From: an uncultured Collinsella sp. | Lineage (GTDB): Bacteria; Actinomycetota; Coriobacteriia; Coriobacteriales; Coriobacteriaceae | DNA length: 64,000 nt | Reading direction: 5' to 3' | Assembly: GCA_958439425.1 (NCBI GenBank) | Contig: CAUBVH010000003.1 | Span: 62,001 to 126,000 of the forward strand | Part shown: positions 35,901-45,996 of the stretch, piece by piece | Numbering within the stretch: position 1 is the stretch's first letter | Layout: every line of letters begins with the position of its first letter | Notes under the pieces: model-generated | What the model was told of the DNA's origin: nothing | Seen by the model: the letters and a program-made list of their open reading frames with translations, nothing else | Database searches by the model: none | Program-made: the position numbers and the translations under genes

Positions 35901-36500
35901 GACGGTACCCTTCTTATCAAGGTCGAGGGACGCGGACTCGGAAACCACGACACGGTCGCCTGACTTGATACTCATCTTGCCGGTCGCCTTGTCCAGGATC
36001 ACGGTCGCCTTTCCGCCGGTGATCTCGATAGTGTCGCCCTTGTCGGCAACCGTCGCACTCGGCTTGCTGTAGGTGTCCGAGGTATCGGGCTGAGCCTGGA
36101 TTTTAGCCGTGTGGGACTTACTGCGCGGTGTGGCGTAATCGGAAAACTCACCCTTGGGGTCGACGTTATAACGGAAAATACCGTCCTCGAGGAACGTAAT
36201 ACGGCCCTTGATGCCGTCAGCGAAATCGATGTCGACGACATTCGAGGCAGACTGTGACACGGTCGCTGAGTCGACGCCCTTGAGTGGCGTGGCAATCGCC
36301 TGTTGGGGATTGGCAAACACGAGCGTCGCTGCAGTGGCAACGAGGACCGCGCTTCCCTTCACCCACCGTTTCGTAAAATGGAATTCCTGCGCACCTGGTC
36401 TCCTTTCTTCCGAGATGCTGAGGTGCCGAGGACGCCCCCCGGCAGCATGGGAAAACGTATCAAACGGGGATGTTCGGTACATTCCGCACAATGGGGCCAC
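29982..36500 (-). CDS. Large sortase-anchored GH31 glycosidase (alpha-N-acetylgalactosaminidase-like)
   Basis: The 2172-residue surface enzyme has, in order: signal peptide near 47-70; GH31 N-terminal and barrel domains to about 760, with candidate nucleophile Asp515 in KTDVAWVGSGYSFGLNG and acid/base Asp566 in WTGDQYGGNW; C-terminal beta domains; FN3 (about 1000-1085); a discoidin-type carbohydrate-binding domain; a dockerin-like DLNDNGVYDVYDY (about 1277); a cohesin-like domain (1313-1437); a further discoidin-like domain; Big-like; FIVAR; discoidin; two FIVAR; and IPNTG (about 2137), membrane helix, RRSKAK. The KTDxAWVGSGYSFGL signature is that of GH31 alpha-GalNAc-ases acting on mucin Tn-type glycans, so host O-glycan use is inferred. 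The start is uncertain (GTG at 36500 used). Confidence 0.85.
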   Translation of the reverse strand: MAPLCGMYRTSPFDTFSHAAGGRPRHLSISEERRPGAQEFHFTKRWVKGSAVLVATAATLVFANPQQAIATPLKGVDSATVSQSASNVVDIDFADGIKGRITFLEDGIFRYNVDPKGEFSDYATPRSKSHTAKIQAQPDTSDTYSKPSATVADKGDTIEITGGKATVILDKATGKMSIKSGDRVVVSESASLDLDKKGTVQTLAKEKSENFFGGGTQNGRFLHTNQTIAISNTNNWTDGGVASPNPFYWTSDGYGVLRNTFAEGSYDFGSTDSSTVTTLHSENEFDAYYFVATNEGASNVATEMLQDYYKVTGNPVLLPEYGFYLGHLNAYNRDGWSTTSGQKKWETKGSKSSSEKGDVKYESGMSTGYKLDGTLAAETLNGEGPTVDTENMKATDFDRQFSARQVIDDYEDNDMPLGWFLPNDGYGAGYGQNGYYKTGGVNSDGASSADRLNAVRANVDNLKKFTEYANSKGVSTGLWTQSNLEPDSNPETPWHLLRDFDAEVKTGGITTLKTDVAWVGSGYSFGLNGIKTAYDTVTTGANKRPNIITLDGWAGTQRFGGIWTGDQYGGNWEYIRFHIPTYIGQSLSGNPNIGSDMDGIFGGDPIISARDYQWKTFTPSMLDMDGWGTYRKSPMTHGDPYTGISRFYLKLKAQLMPYIYTSAASAANIDTGNGDAGLPMIRAMLLSDNSEYAASTSTQYQYMFGENFLVAPVYQDTQADENGNDIRNGIYLPNYGTDENPTIWIDYFSGKQYRGGQVLNNYEAPLWKLPLFVKANAIVPMYAENNNPEAVSDTNTKGTDRSQRIVEFFATEGDGTFTQYEDDGSSIENNTTEDDSYGTIDNISYGEHVSTVYSSKAAGGTATFTAEASQGGYNGYDSNRTTTFVANVSAKPTSVVAKNGGSALNVVEVDSQETFDAATPEAGQAVYFYSETPNLNHYGSDADGTEAEQGESFNNTKITTNPKVYVKFAKTDVAAAAQTLELGGFVNADATLTADRLNENLSAPTNLAAPEDATTPTSIKLTWGKVDGATSYDLKVDGTVFAVGDAAEFTHTDLAYNSKHTYQIRSRNAEGYSAWSDVLEANSALDPWRNVPDAEEITWEGSLYGSHKAELAFDHEFQSGDGGFHSGGNDLGKALTVDYGRAYKLDKLEYYPRDDAGNGTVTKMRVETSLDGVHWTSQEVDWARSADCKTVAFDGTVAARYVRMTPLASVGNFFSASEIAIYKTDGTDGFAVGSNLNKATISDGDYSNMKNYLGLENREPDTPTFGSQIRDHFADLNDNGVYDVYDYSFTMAGLDGGTKQKGKVAGSLAVIPSKTEVEAGDEITVDVYAADAKNVNALGALVNFKSDQFEFVSESIAQDGSTAGMENLSREKVQFADRTQTINLAFANRGDGKLYNGTGAVASFKLKAKTAGKVELPSTSWLIGPACDALEFASDGTVTMPDVPQPTVAEYGQDAFNITMTNDELTTDDGTNVEKLIQQKSYNALFDNNEGDNGFEFLWNWSGNWDSEGKLPSYVKLPTTMTFAFKTPSKLDSVEVVNRNGGNGTVQKIKAVVTFEDGSTQEFAGGEYDSFLARYAFDLSAENKGKKATKVEVTPLEASGDQMLTLREVNFNYTQGVEAIEGVELGKNQTEFFEGDITPVDAKATPESAGYPYVTVESSDPSVVSVSAVQAGDSVSYYLRANKAGKAKITVASVLDPSKTASYEVEVKAGVDTSALVAALSKAAGYSESVYTKDSYAALTTAVEAAQKLLDSGQGSYSKKDVADATAKIEKAIDGLKMRPVDEKILINTPENRKNVKVAGFSSEADYEGSNAVNALDGDERTLWHSDWAHGTGMPQYLSVDLGRDYDLTDVTFLPRQDGGTNGDIFEAEILVSDTADGYEKGTAASMGTFAFDNDGRVLTDRGDWKQMSFGAARGRYVTVKVIHAGGGDVDAYCSMAELKFYGTAVPDPVAKDDLTAAIEKVDAELAAGDLKAGDYTEASWTALENALASARAILSDEDATQDEVDQALRALESARDALEKTPVVPVENPTKKQLKALVKQAKETDTRGKTAESVKALTDAITYAEDVLGDENASDTQIQAAYSQLKLAIESLKDADSGNQGGSGNQGSGNGSNGGNQAGKPAGDKAQGSKKNGSAIPNTGDQTAATVATVGGLGAIIAAIGAFFHRRSKAK
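36400..36405 (-). promoter_or_regulatory. Strong ribosome binding site out of frame with the GH31 gene
   Basis: AAGGAG stands five bases before a GTG at 36394, which opens only an 11-codon frame ending at 36359. The GH31 reading frame is offset by one base here and has no comparable site of its own. Confidence 0.55.
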
Positions 36501-36555
36501 CCGTTACCAAGGGGCCAACTGGTAGTAACCAGATAGCCACCTACTTGGTCATATC

Positions 36556-36561
36556 AGTATA
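36556..36561 (-). promoter_or_regulatory. Possible -10 box of the GH31 gene
   Basis: TATACT on the minus strand, with no convincing -35. The rest of 36501-36848 shows no gene. Confidence 0.35.
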
Positions 36562-36848
36562 TGGGAGCACTTGCGCAACCAAGTTCGGAAGTCCACCAGC
36601 GGCAGTAAAATGAGCGTCAACGGCAAGGTGGGCTTAATAAGCCATACCAATTGGTTCTTCAGTCAAATACCAATCTAGCAAAAATGTACTGTTTATCTGG
36701 TATTACACAGACCATACCTTTCCCTCGGGAACTGGGCTTCGCGAAGTTTCCCGAGAGAAAAGCTCGACCGCCGCCCTGCGACCTACCGGAGATTGCTATG
36801 CCGTACGTTGGCTGATTTGGTTTGGAATGAGAGGTTGACGGAGGATGG

Positions 36849-37051
36849 TGGACAGTTAGTTCAGATTTGTATTTTTTGGCCGGGTCCTTACGTGCAAACG
36901 TATCGTTTTGAAGCCGTTTTAGACCCAATAACGCCCTTTTCTCATTCCTGACTGCGCATCCTTGTCGCATCAGACCGCCAAGAACGACTCATTTGAGCTC
37001 AAATCGGCCTTTTCCACCCTCACAAAAATACAAATCTGAACTAACTGTCCA
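36849..37051. repeat. 203-bp element with 28-bp perfect inverted repeats
   Basis: Arms 36849-36876 and 37024-37051 are perfectly complementary (they contain AGTTAGTTCAGATTTG). The 147-base interior has no credible gene. Confidence 0.72.
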
Positions 37052-37072
37052 GCGGCACTCTCAGTCAGCCAC

Positions 37073-37110
37073 AAAAAGGTCCTCCGGTGAATGCAATTCA
37101 CCGGAGGACC
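37073..37110 (-). terminator. Intrinsic terminator of carAB
   Basis: A 15-bp perfect stem (37078-37092 with 37096-37110) has a three-base loop and ends in TTTTT on the minus strand. Confidence 0.88.
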
Positions 37111-37209
37111 CCATACAAAACGTGGGCTCTGCCCACACTCACTTTTTATTCAGCCCTAGTCATCGCGCAAAGCCCCTTCGGCAGCACACGGTGCAACCGA
37201 GTCACCGTA

Positions 37210-37298
37210 GGCCGGGGCGGAGGGGGCTGAGTTTCCCCCTTCGCTCCGGCTGCAAGCAGAGTCGCTCAGTGAGAAACTCAGCCCCCTCCGCCCCGGCC
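37210..37298. repeat. Long GC-rich inverted repeat in the carB 3' untranslated region
   Basis: 26-bp perfect arms (37210-37235 with 37273-37298) enclose 37 bases. It lies 12 bp after the carB stop and before the terminator, so it should be transcribed with carB. Confidence 0.75.
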
Positions 37299-37310
37299 GG
37301 CCAGCTCAAT

Positions 37311-40625
<3,315 letters not shown>

Positions 40626-40626
40626 G

Positions 40627-42066
40627 TTAGTTCTCCTCGGTCGCAGCGTTCTCGGACTCGGCGAAATTCCAGCCGGCGAGGCGGTCCTTCGCGGTGTCGA
40701 TGTCCAGGTAGTTCTCCTCGCCGTCCATGAGTCGCGTAAAGGCGGTAAAGAGATAGTGGGCATCGGTGGGGCCAGGCGAAGCCTCGGGGTGGTACTGGAT
40801 CGAGAAACACGGGGCGTCGAGCAGCTGGATGCCCTCGGCGGTGCCGTCGTTGAGGTTCACATGTGTCAGGCGAATGCGACCAAAGCGCTCGTTCATCACG
40901 ACCGGCGCGATGCCGCGACGCACCCAGGCGCGCAGGTCACCGTCGGCCGCATGCTCGGTTTCGCCGCCGGAAAGCTCCGGAATCAGTTTGCCCAGACTGG
41001 GGAACAGCAGGCCAAAGCCGTGGTTTTGCGCGGTGATCTCCACGCGACGGCTCACCAGATTCATAACCGGCTGGTTACCGCCACGGTGACCGAATTTAAG
41101 CTTTTCCATTTGGGCGCCGCAGGCCAGGCTGATCATCTGGTGACCGAGGCAAATGCCAAAGACCGGCACCTTGCCGATCAGCTGCTGTACCTGCTCATAG
41201 GTCTCCACCACGGCATCGGGGTCGCCGGGGCCGTTGGACAAAAAGACGCCATCGGGATTCATGTCGAGCACCTCACTCGCGGGCGTATCCCACGGCACGA
41301 CGGTGAGATCGCAGCCGGCACGGACCAGGCCCTCCAGAATACCGCGCTTCACACCGCAGTCGTAGGCGACCACTTTGTGACGGGCAGGAGCGGCAGCCGC
41401 AAGCGCAAAGTCATGCGTGGCAGGCAGGTCGGCGGCCACAAACTCGTGAGGCGCGGGGCAACTTACGGTCTTGACCAGGTTCTCGCCTACCAGCGTGGGC
41501 GCAGCGGACAAGCGCTCGGCAAGCTCGTCGACGTCGAAGATCTCGGTCGAGATAATGCCCATCTTGGAACCATTGTCGCGCAGATGGCGCACCAGAGCGC
41601 GGGTGTCGATACCCTCGATAGCGACGATGCCGTGAGCGCGCAGGTACTCCGGCACGCTGACGGCCGAGCGCCAGTTAGAAGGCGTGGCGCACATATCGCG
41701 AACGATCATGCCGCGCATAGCCGGAGCGCTCGCAGGGCGCACGGCGTCGCCGGGGAAGGCCGACTGGACATCGGTCTCGTCGATACCGTAATTGCCGATC
41801 TGCGGATAGGTCATGGTTACAATTTGGCCGGCATAACTCGGGTCGGTCATGACCTCAAAGTAGCCCTCGAGCGAGGTGTTGAAGCAGACTTCGCCGGTCG
41901 CGGTGCCCTCGGCGCCGCATGCACGTCCATAAAAAATGGTCCCATCCTCAAGATACAGGATACAGGGACCGCAGGTGCCCTTGCTGGTTTTGGCCAGCAT
42001 ACGCTGGCAAAGCTCGCTGGGCGCGAAGGTGCGGGCGGCAGCGCCCGCGGTATGGTTGTTCGCCAT
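40627..42066 (-). CDS. carA: Carbamoyl-phosphate synthase small subunit (glutaminase)
   Basis: The 479-residue subunit supplies ammonia from glutamine. The class I glutaminase domain has VFGICLGHQMISLA with the nucleophile Cys, GGNQPV and SIQYHPEASPGPTDA with the His-Glu pair. The N-terminal domain (LEDGTIFYGRACG, FNTSLEGYFEVMTDPSY) binds CarB. GAAGGAGAATT precedes the ATG at 42066. A tail of about 30 residues is longer than usual. The carA stop almost touches the carB start. Confidence 0.97.
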   Translation of the reverse strand: MANNHTAGAAARTFAPSELCQRMLAKTSKGTCGPCILYLEDGTIFYGRACGAEGTATGEVCFNTSLEGYFEVMTDPSYAGQIVTMTYPQIGNYGIDETDVQSAFPGDAVRPASAPAMRGMIVRDMCATPSNWRSAVSVPEYLRAHGIVAIEGIDTRALVRHLRDNGSKMGIISTEIFDVDELAERLSAAPTLVGENLVKTVSCPAPHEFVAADLPATHDFALAAAAPARHKVVAYDCGVKRGILEGLVRAGCDLTVVPWDTPASEVLDMNPDGVFLSNGPGDPDAVVETYEQVQQLIGKVPVFGICLGHQMISLACGAQMEKLKFGHRGGNQPVMNLVSRRVEITAQNHGFGLLFPSLGKLIPELSGGETEHAADGDLRAWVRRGIAPVVMNERFGRIRLTHVNLNDGTAEGIQLLDAPCFSIQYHPEASPGPTDAHYLFTAFTRLMDGEENYLDIDTAKDRLAGWNFAESENAATEEN

Positions 42067-42226
42067 AATTCTCCTTCCCGGTCTCACAGGACCGGCTTAA
42101 AGGTGTGTAGTTAGGCCTCGCGGTATTGTAACCGCAAGCATGCCTCATGGCGTTAATTTCATCGAAATGTTTACGAAATGATAATTATGACTTTCTATGC
42201 ATAATGATTATTTAATCCCCGTCCCA

Positions 42227-42268
42227 GAAAAATTATCCCGCGTGGGCTTGTGGCTCACGCGGGATAAT
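42227..42268 (-). terminator. Intrinsic terminator of the 42275-43240 gene
   Basis: A 13-bp perfect stem ATTATCCCGCGTG/CACGCGGGATAAT ends in TTTTT on the minus strand. A CCCCGTCCC run lies just beyond. Confidence 0.85.
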
Positions 42269-42274
42269 GGCCTC

Positions 42275-43240
42275 TTACTTTTGCTTGTCCTGTTCCAGCA
42301 GATCGGACGGTGAGCGATCGGGCTTGCCGCCGCGGAAAATCTCGCGGCCATGCAGACGATGCTCCAGGTCACGTTCGGCCTTTTCCTCGTCAATCTTGGT
42401 CTGGCTCACCACCGGGTCCTCGATCAGCGACGAAACCGAGTTCACCTGTTTTTGAATGCGCTCGGCAATGGTGTCGTCCATGCTTACGATGCGCATCTTC
42501 CAGTCGATACTCGTGGCGTTGGATGAGCTCTTGGTCCACACAAACGTCAAAATGGCGCTCTGATGACCCCGCGCGGGAAACATGCCAAAGAAGGAATCGT
42601 GCTGAATGTTGCTATCCTCGTCGATATAGGCGTGAACGTTATACACCACGCGGTCGATCTTATCGTTGAGCAGCGCGTTGGTCGCAAGCGCAGCGGCCTG
42701 AATCTGCCCGTTGGACAGCAGCTCGAGCTCGTTGGCAGACGATGTGTCCAACACCGTCACCTCGACCGTGCCCGTACGCTCATCAGCTTCATCGACGGTA
42801 AAGTCGAGCGGGAACTGCGTAAAGCCGTTGCCCCACTCAAGGCCGCCCTTCAGCGCCGTCGAAACGGTATCCACCGAAACGCTCTCGGACAGGTTGGCGG
42901 TGTTCAGGCGTCGCATCACGCCGTAGCCAATCTGCATGCCCACAATCAGCACCAAGATGCCAATGACCACGGCCATGGCAGTCTTCGTAATGGTATGGCT
43001 CACCTGCGAGCCCGAAGGGTCGTCCTCGGACAGCGGGTCGATATGTTTTGCCTGGCTCGCGCGGTCCTCGCTGCGCAGCTGCGCTAGCGCCGCTTTGTCA
43101 CCGCGCTTGGCCGCAGCCTCCTTCTCACGCATGCGCTCGGTGCGCTTTTTGGCAAGCGTGGGATCCAAGACACCGGATGCATCGATTTCGGAGAATAACT
43201 CCGTCACTTCTTCCGGAGTCAAAGGGTTCTTGTCAGCCAT
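42275..43240 (-). CDS. Membrane protein of unknown function
   Basis: I do not recognise the family. The 321-residue product has an N-terminal charged region (PEEVTELFSEIDASGVLDP; Lys/Glu-rich to about 60), one membrane helix at about 85-105 (TAMAVVIGILVLIVGMQIG), and an extracellular part rich in beta strands (LDFTVDEADERTGTVEVTV) with a charged tail. GACAGGAAG precedes the ATG. It is 20 bp after the ABC exporter gene and probably co-transcribed. Nothing visible gives a role. Confidence 0.8.
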   Translation of the reverse strand: MADKNPLTPEEVTELFSEIDASGVLDPTLAKKRTERMREKEAAAKRGDKAALAQLRSEDRASQAKHIDPLSEDDPSGSQVSHTITKTAMAVVIGILVLIVGMQIGYGVMRRLNTANLSESVSVDTVSTALKGGLEWGNGFTQFPLDFTVDEADERTGTVEVTVLDTSSANELELLSNGQIQAAALATNALLNDKIDRVVYNVHAYIDEDSNIQHDSFFGMFPARGHQSAILTFVWTKSSSNATSIDWKMRIVSMDDTIAERIQKQVNSVSSLIEDPVVSQTKIDEEKAERDLEHRLHGREIFRGGKPDRSPSDLLEQDKQK

Positions 43241-43259
43241 AAACTTCCTGTCATATCAA

Positions 43260-45032
43260 TCAGTCGAGCTCGTGCGCACGCGCACCTTCGAACTGCATTC
43301 GATAGTAACGGGCATAAGTGCCGCCACGGGCGAGAAGCTCCTCGTGCGTGCCACGCTCCACAACGCGACCATGCTCAACGGTCGCGATCTCATCGGCATG
43401 CTTAATGGTCGAAAGACGGTGGGCGATGATAATCGTGGTGCGGCCGCGTGCCAGCTCTTCGAGCGACTCCTGCACCGCCTCCTCGCTCTCGTTATCCAAA
43501 GCACTCGTCGCCTCATCCAAAATAAGGATCTTGGGGTTCTTGAGAAACACTCGCGCGATGGCAACACGCTGCTTCTGTCCGCCCGAAAGACGGCTGCCGC
43601 GCTCGCCCACGACCGTGTCATAACCCTGTGGAAGCGACTCGATAAAGGCATCGATGTTGGCGCGACGGGCGGCCTCGGCGATCTCTCCTGCCGTAGCGCC
43701 CGGCTTGCCGTAGGCGATGTTCTCGCCAATCGTGCCGTCAAACAGATAGACATCCTGCTGCACCAGGCCGATGGCGCGACGCAGGCTCTGCTGCGTCACA
43801 TCGCGCACGTCCTGGCCGTCGATGCTAATGGATCCGGCAGCCACGTCATAAAAGCGCGGCAGCAGCGAACAGGTCGTGGACTTGCCACCGCCCGAAGGGC
43901 CAACCAAAGCGATGGTCTGCCCGGGCTTGATGGACAGATTCATATGGTCGATAACGGGACGCTCTTCGGCATCGCCCTCGCCCAGCTCAACGTCCTCGTA
44001 GTTAAAGCACACGTCGTGATATTCCACGGCGCCGGCAGTCACCTGCAGATCCGTGGCGCCCGGCTTGTCCTGGATATCCGGCACGGTCGAGAGCACCTCG
44101 TCCATACGCTTAAAGCCGGCGATAGCCTTCTGATACGTTTCGGCCGAATTGACGAGCGTCTCGAGCGGCGTGCAGAACAGCGAAATATAGAGTGCAAAGG
44201 TCGCCATATCGACCGCCTGCAGCTGTCCCTGGGCGACCAGCCAGCCGCCCAGCAGTACCACGATCACATAGAGCACACCCGAGAGCAGGCCATACGTCGC
44301 AGTATAGACGCCCATGGCGTGATACATGTTTTCCTTGGACGAAAGGTAGCGATTGTTGGAGGCGCGGAACTTAGAGCGCTCGGTCTCCTCATTGGCAAAG
44401 CTCTTGACCACGCGCATGCCCGCCAGCGAATCCTGCAGCTGCGCATTGATGCCGCTGATTTTTTTGCGATTGTCGCTAAAGACCTCGCGCATGCGCATGT
44501 TCTGCCAAAACATGATGACCGCAAACGCTGCTGTCACCACAGCCATGGCAAGCGCCAGCACCGGGGCGATGGTAAAGAGGATCACAAACGAGCCGATAAT
44601 CTCGATGCCGCAGATGATGATCCACTCGGGCACATGGTGCGCCGCCTCGCAGATATCGAACAGGTCGTTGACCACGCGGCTCATCATGTCGCCCGAGCTG
44701 TTGCGATCGAAGTATGCAAAGCTAAAGCGCTCGTACTGATCGAACAGGTCCTCGCGCATCTTGGACTCCATGCGCGCGCCCATCACATGGCCCCAGTAGC
44801 TCACAAAGTAGCGGCAGGCGCAGCGGATGGCATACATCAGCACCAGTCCCACCGCAATCATACCGAGCGCCTGCATAATGGCAGCCTGACCCTGGGTAAA
44901 CAACCCGCCGGTCAGATTGCGCAGAATAATAGGAAACGCAAGGTCAATGGCAGCAAGCACCAGAGCACAAACAGTATCGGCAACAAAAAGCCCCGTCTGG
45001 GGCTCGTAATACGAGAGAAACCTTTTAAACAT
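43260..45032 (-). CDS. ABC exporter (membrane and ATPase domains fused)
   Basis: The 590-residue half-transporter has six membrane helices (to about residue 315) and a C-terminal ATPase with GPSGGGKST, LSGGQKQRVAIARV and ILILDEATSALD. The FSFAYFDRNSSGDMMSRVVNDL segment is the intracellular coupling helix of MsbA/LmrA-type exporters. It may act as a homodimer because no second half is adjacent. Substrate unknown. CGAGGATTGC precedes the ATG. Confidence 0.92.
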   Translation of the reverse strand: MFKRFLSYYEPQTGLFVADTVCALVLAAIDLAFPIILRNLTGGLFTQGQAAIMQALGMIAVGLVLMYAIRCACRYFVSYWGHVMGARMESKMREDLFDQYERFSFAYFDRNSSGDMMSRVVNDLFDICEAAHHVPEWIIICGIEIIGSFVILFTIAPVLALAMAVVTAAFAVIMFWQNMRMREVFSDNRKKISGINAQLQDSLAGMRVVKSFANEETERSKFRASNNRYLSSKENMYHAMGVYTATYGLLSGVLYVIVVLLGGWLVAQGQLQAVDMATFALYISLFCTPLETLVNSAETYQKAIAGFKRMDEVLSTVPDIQDKPGATDLQVTAGAVEYHDVCFNYEDVELGEGDAEERPVIDHMNLSIKPGQTIALVGPSGGGKSTTCSLLPRFYDVAAGSISIDGQDVRDVTQQSLRRAIGLVQQDVYLFDGTIGENIAYGKPGATAGEIAEAARRANIDAFIESLPQGYDTVVGERGSRLSGGQKQRVAIARVFLKNPKILILDEATSALDNESEEAVQESLEELARGRTTIIIAHRLSTIKHADEIATVEHGRVVERGTHEELLARGGTYARYYRMQFEGARAHELD

Positions 45033-45132
45033 GCAATCCTCGAAGAGAAATAAATAGCGTGAGAAATCCGGTTGAACCGGTCAGGCTGAAAACAAAGCGT
45101 CCCAACAAGCATAACGCCGATGTTCTGGCAGC

Positions 45133-45249
45133 GTCAGCGAAAACGTCCCTAAGCGAGCAAGGTGCCTTGAAAGAGGAGCGACGCGTACTTCGGTACGCGA
45201 GCGACGATTGAAAGGCAGATTGCCGCTTAGGGGCGTTTGCAGCGTCGAC
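45133..45249. repeat. Composite nested palindrome (type I), intact
   Basis: Outer arm 45141-45155 pairs with 45224-45238 (one mismatch), second arm TGCCTT/AAGGCA, inner hairpin CGCGTAC/GTACGCG at 45182-45199. Frame blocks GTCAGCGAAAAC, CGAGCAAGGTG, CAGATTGCCG and GTTTGCAGCGTCGA are shared with the element interrupted by IS200. Confidence 0.75.
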
Positions 45250-45251
45250 TC

Positions 45252-45279
45252 GTTACGCGGTTTGGTAAAACCGCGTAAC
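45252..45279 (-). terminator. Stop-adjacent hairpin after the Nudix gene
   Basis: GTTACGCGGTTT pairs with AAACCGCGTAAC, immediately at the stop codon. Identical to 20078-20105. Confidence 0.6.
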
Positions 45280-45975
45280 CTAGAGCTCGGCCCCACCCAA
45301 GCGGTGCGCGATGCTGTCGCAGGCAAGCGCGCCTACGACGGTCTTGGCGTCTTCGATCTTGCCGTCGAGCACGGCGTCGATCAGCTCGTGCAGCGGCACC
45401 AGGTCCACGTTGACAAACTCATCATCGTCGGGGTTGGGCGCATCAAACTCGAGCTTGGTGGCCAGGTAGATGTGGATAATCTCGTCGCAGAAACCGCAGG
45501 TCGTGACAATCGACGTCAAAAAGCGAATACGGCCGGCCCTAAAGCCCGTCTCCTCATGCAGCTCGCGTTTGGCGCAATCGAGCGGGTCCTCGCCCGGGTC
45601 GAGCTTGCCGGCGGGAATCTCGACCGTCACGCGGTCGATAGCGGTGCGATACTGACGCACCAGCACGATCTTGCCGGTCTCGGTCAGCGCGACAACGGCC
45701 GCCGCGCCAGGATGACGAATCACATCGCGGGCACTGCGGTGGCCGTTGGGCAGTTCAACCTCAAGACGGTGGACGTCGAGGATCTTGCCCTTCCAGGCGC
45801 ACTCCTCCGAAAGAATCTTCTCGTGCAGCAGCGCGTCATGCGGGTCTTCGTCCCCCAGCACCAGCACCGGCTCATCGGCAACCTCGCCGCCCGGCTCGCC
45901 CTCTGCGTGTCCGTACGCGCGGCTGTCTTCCTCGACGATCTGCGCGTCCACGAGCTCTTCGTTCTTATCGTCCAT
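45280..45975 (-). CDS. Nudix hydrolase, ADP-ribose pyrophosphatase-like
   Basis: The 231-residue protein has the Nudix box GKLDPGEDPLDCAKRELHEETGF and upstream VEIPAG, which places it near NudF/ADP-ribose pyrophosphatase. Residues 1-65 are an acidic extension not found in the minimal enzyme. GGAGG spacing favours the ATG at 45975 over 45984. It lies 21 bp downstream of purD and ends in a hairpin. Confidence 0.9.
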   Translation of the reverse strand: MDDKNEELVDAQIVEEDSRAYGHAEGEPGGEVADEPVLVLGDEDPHDALLHEKILSEECAWKGKILDVHRLEVELPNGHRSARDVIRHPGAAAVVALTETGKIVLVRQYRTAIDRVTVEIPAGKLDPGEDPLDCAKRELHEETGFRAGRIRFLTSIVTTCGFCDEIIHIYLATKLEFDAPNPDDDEFVNVDLVPLHELIDAVLDGKIEDAKTVVGALACDSIAHRLGGAEL

Positions 45976-45996
45976 CCGTCTCATTCCTCCCGGATT

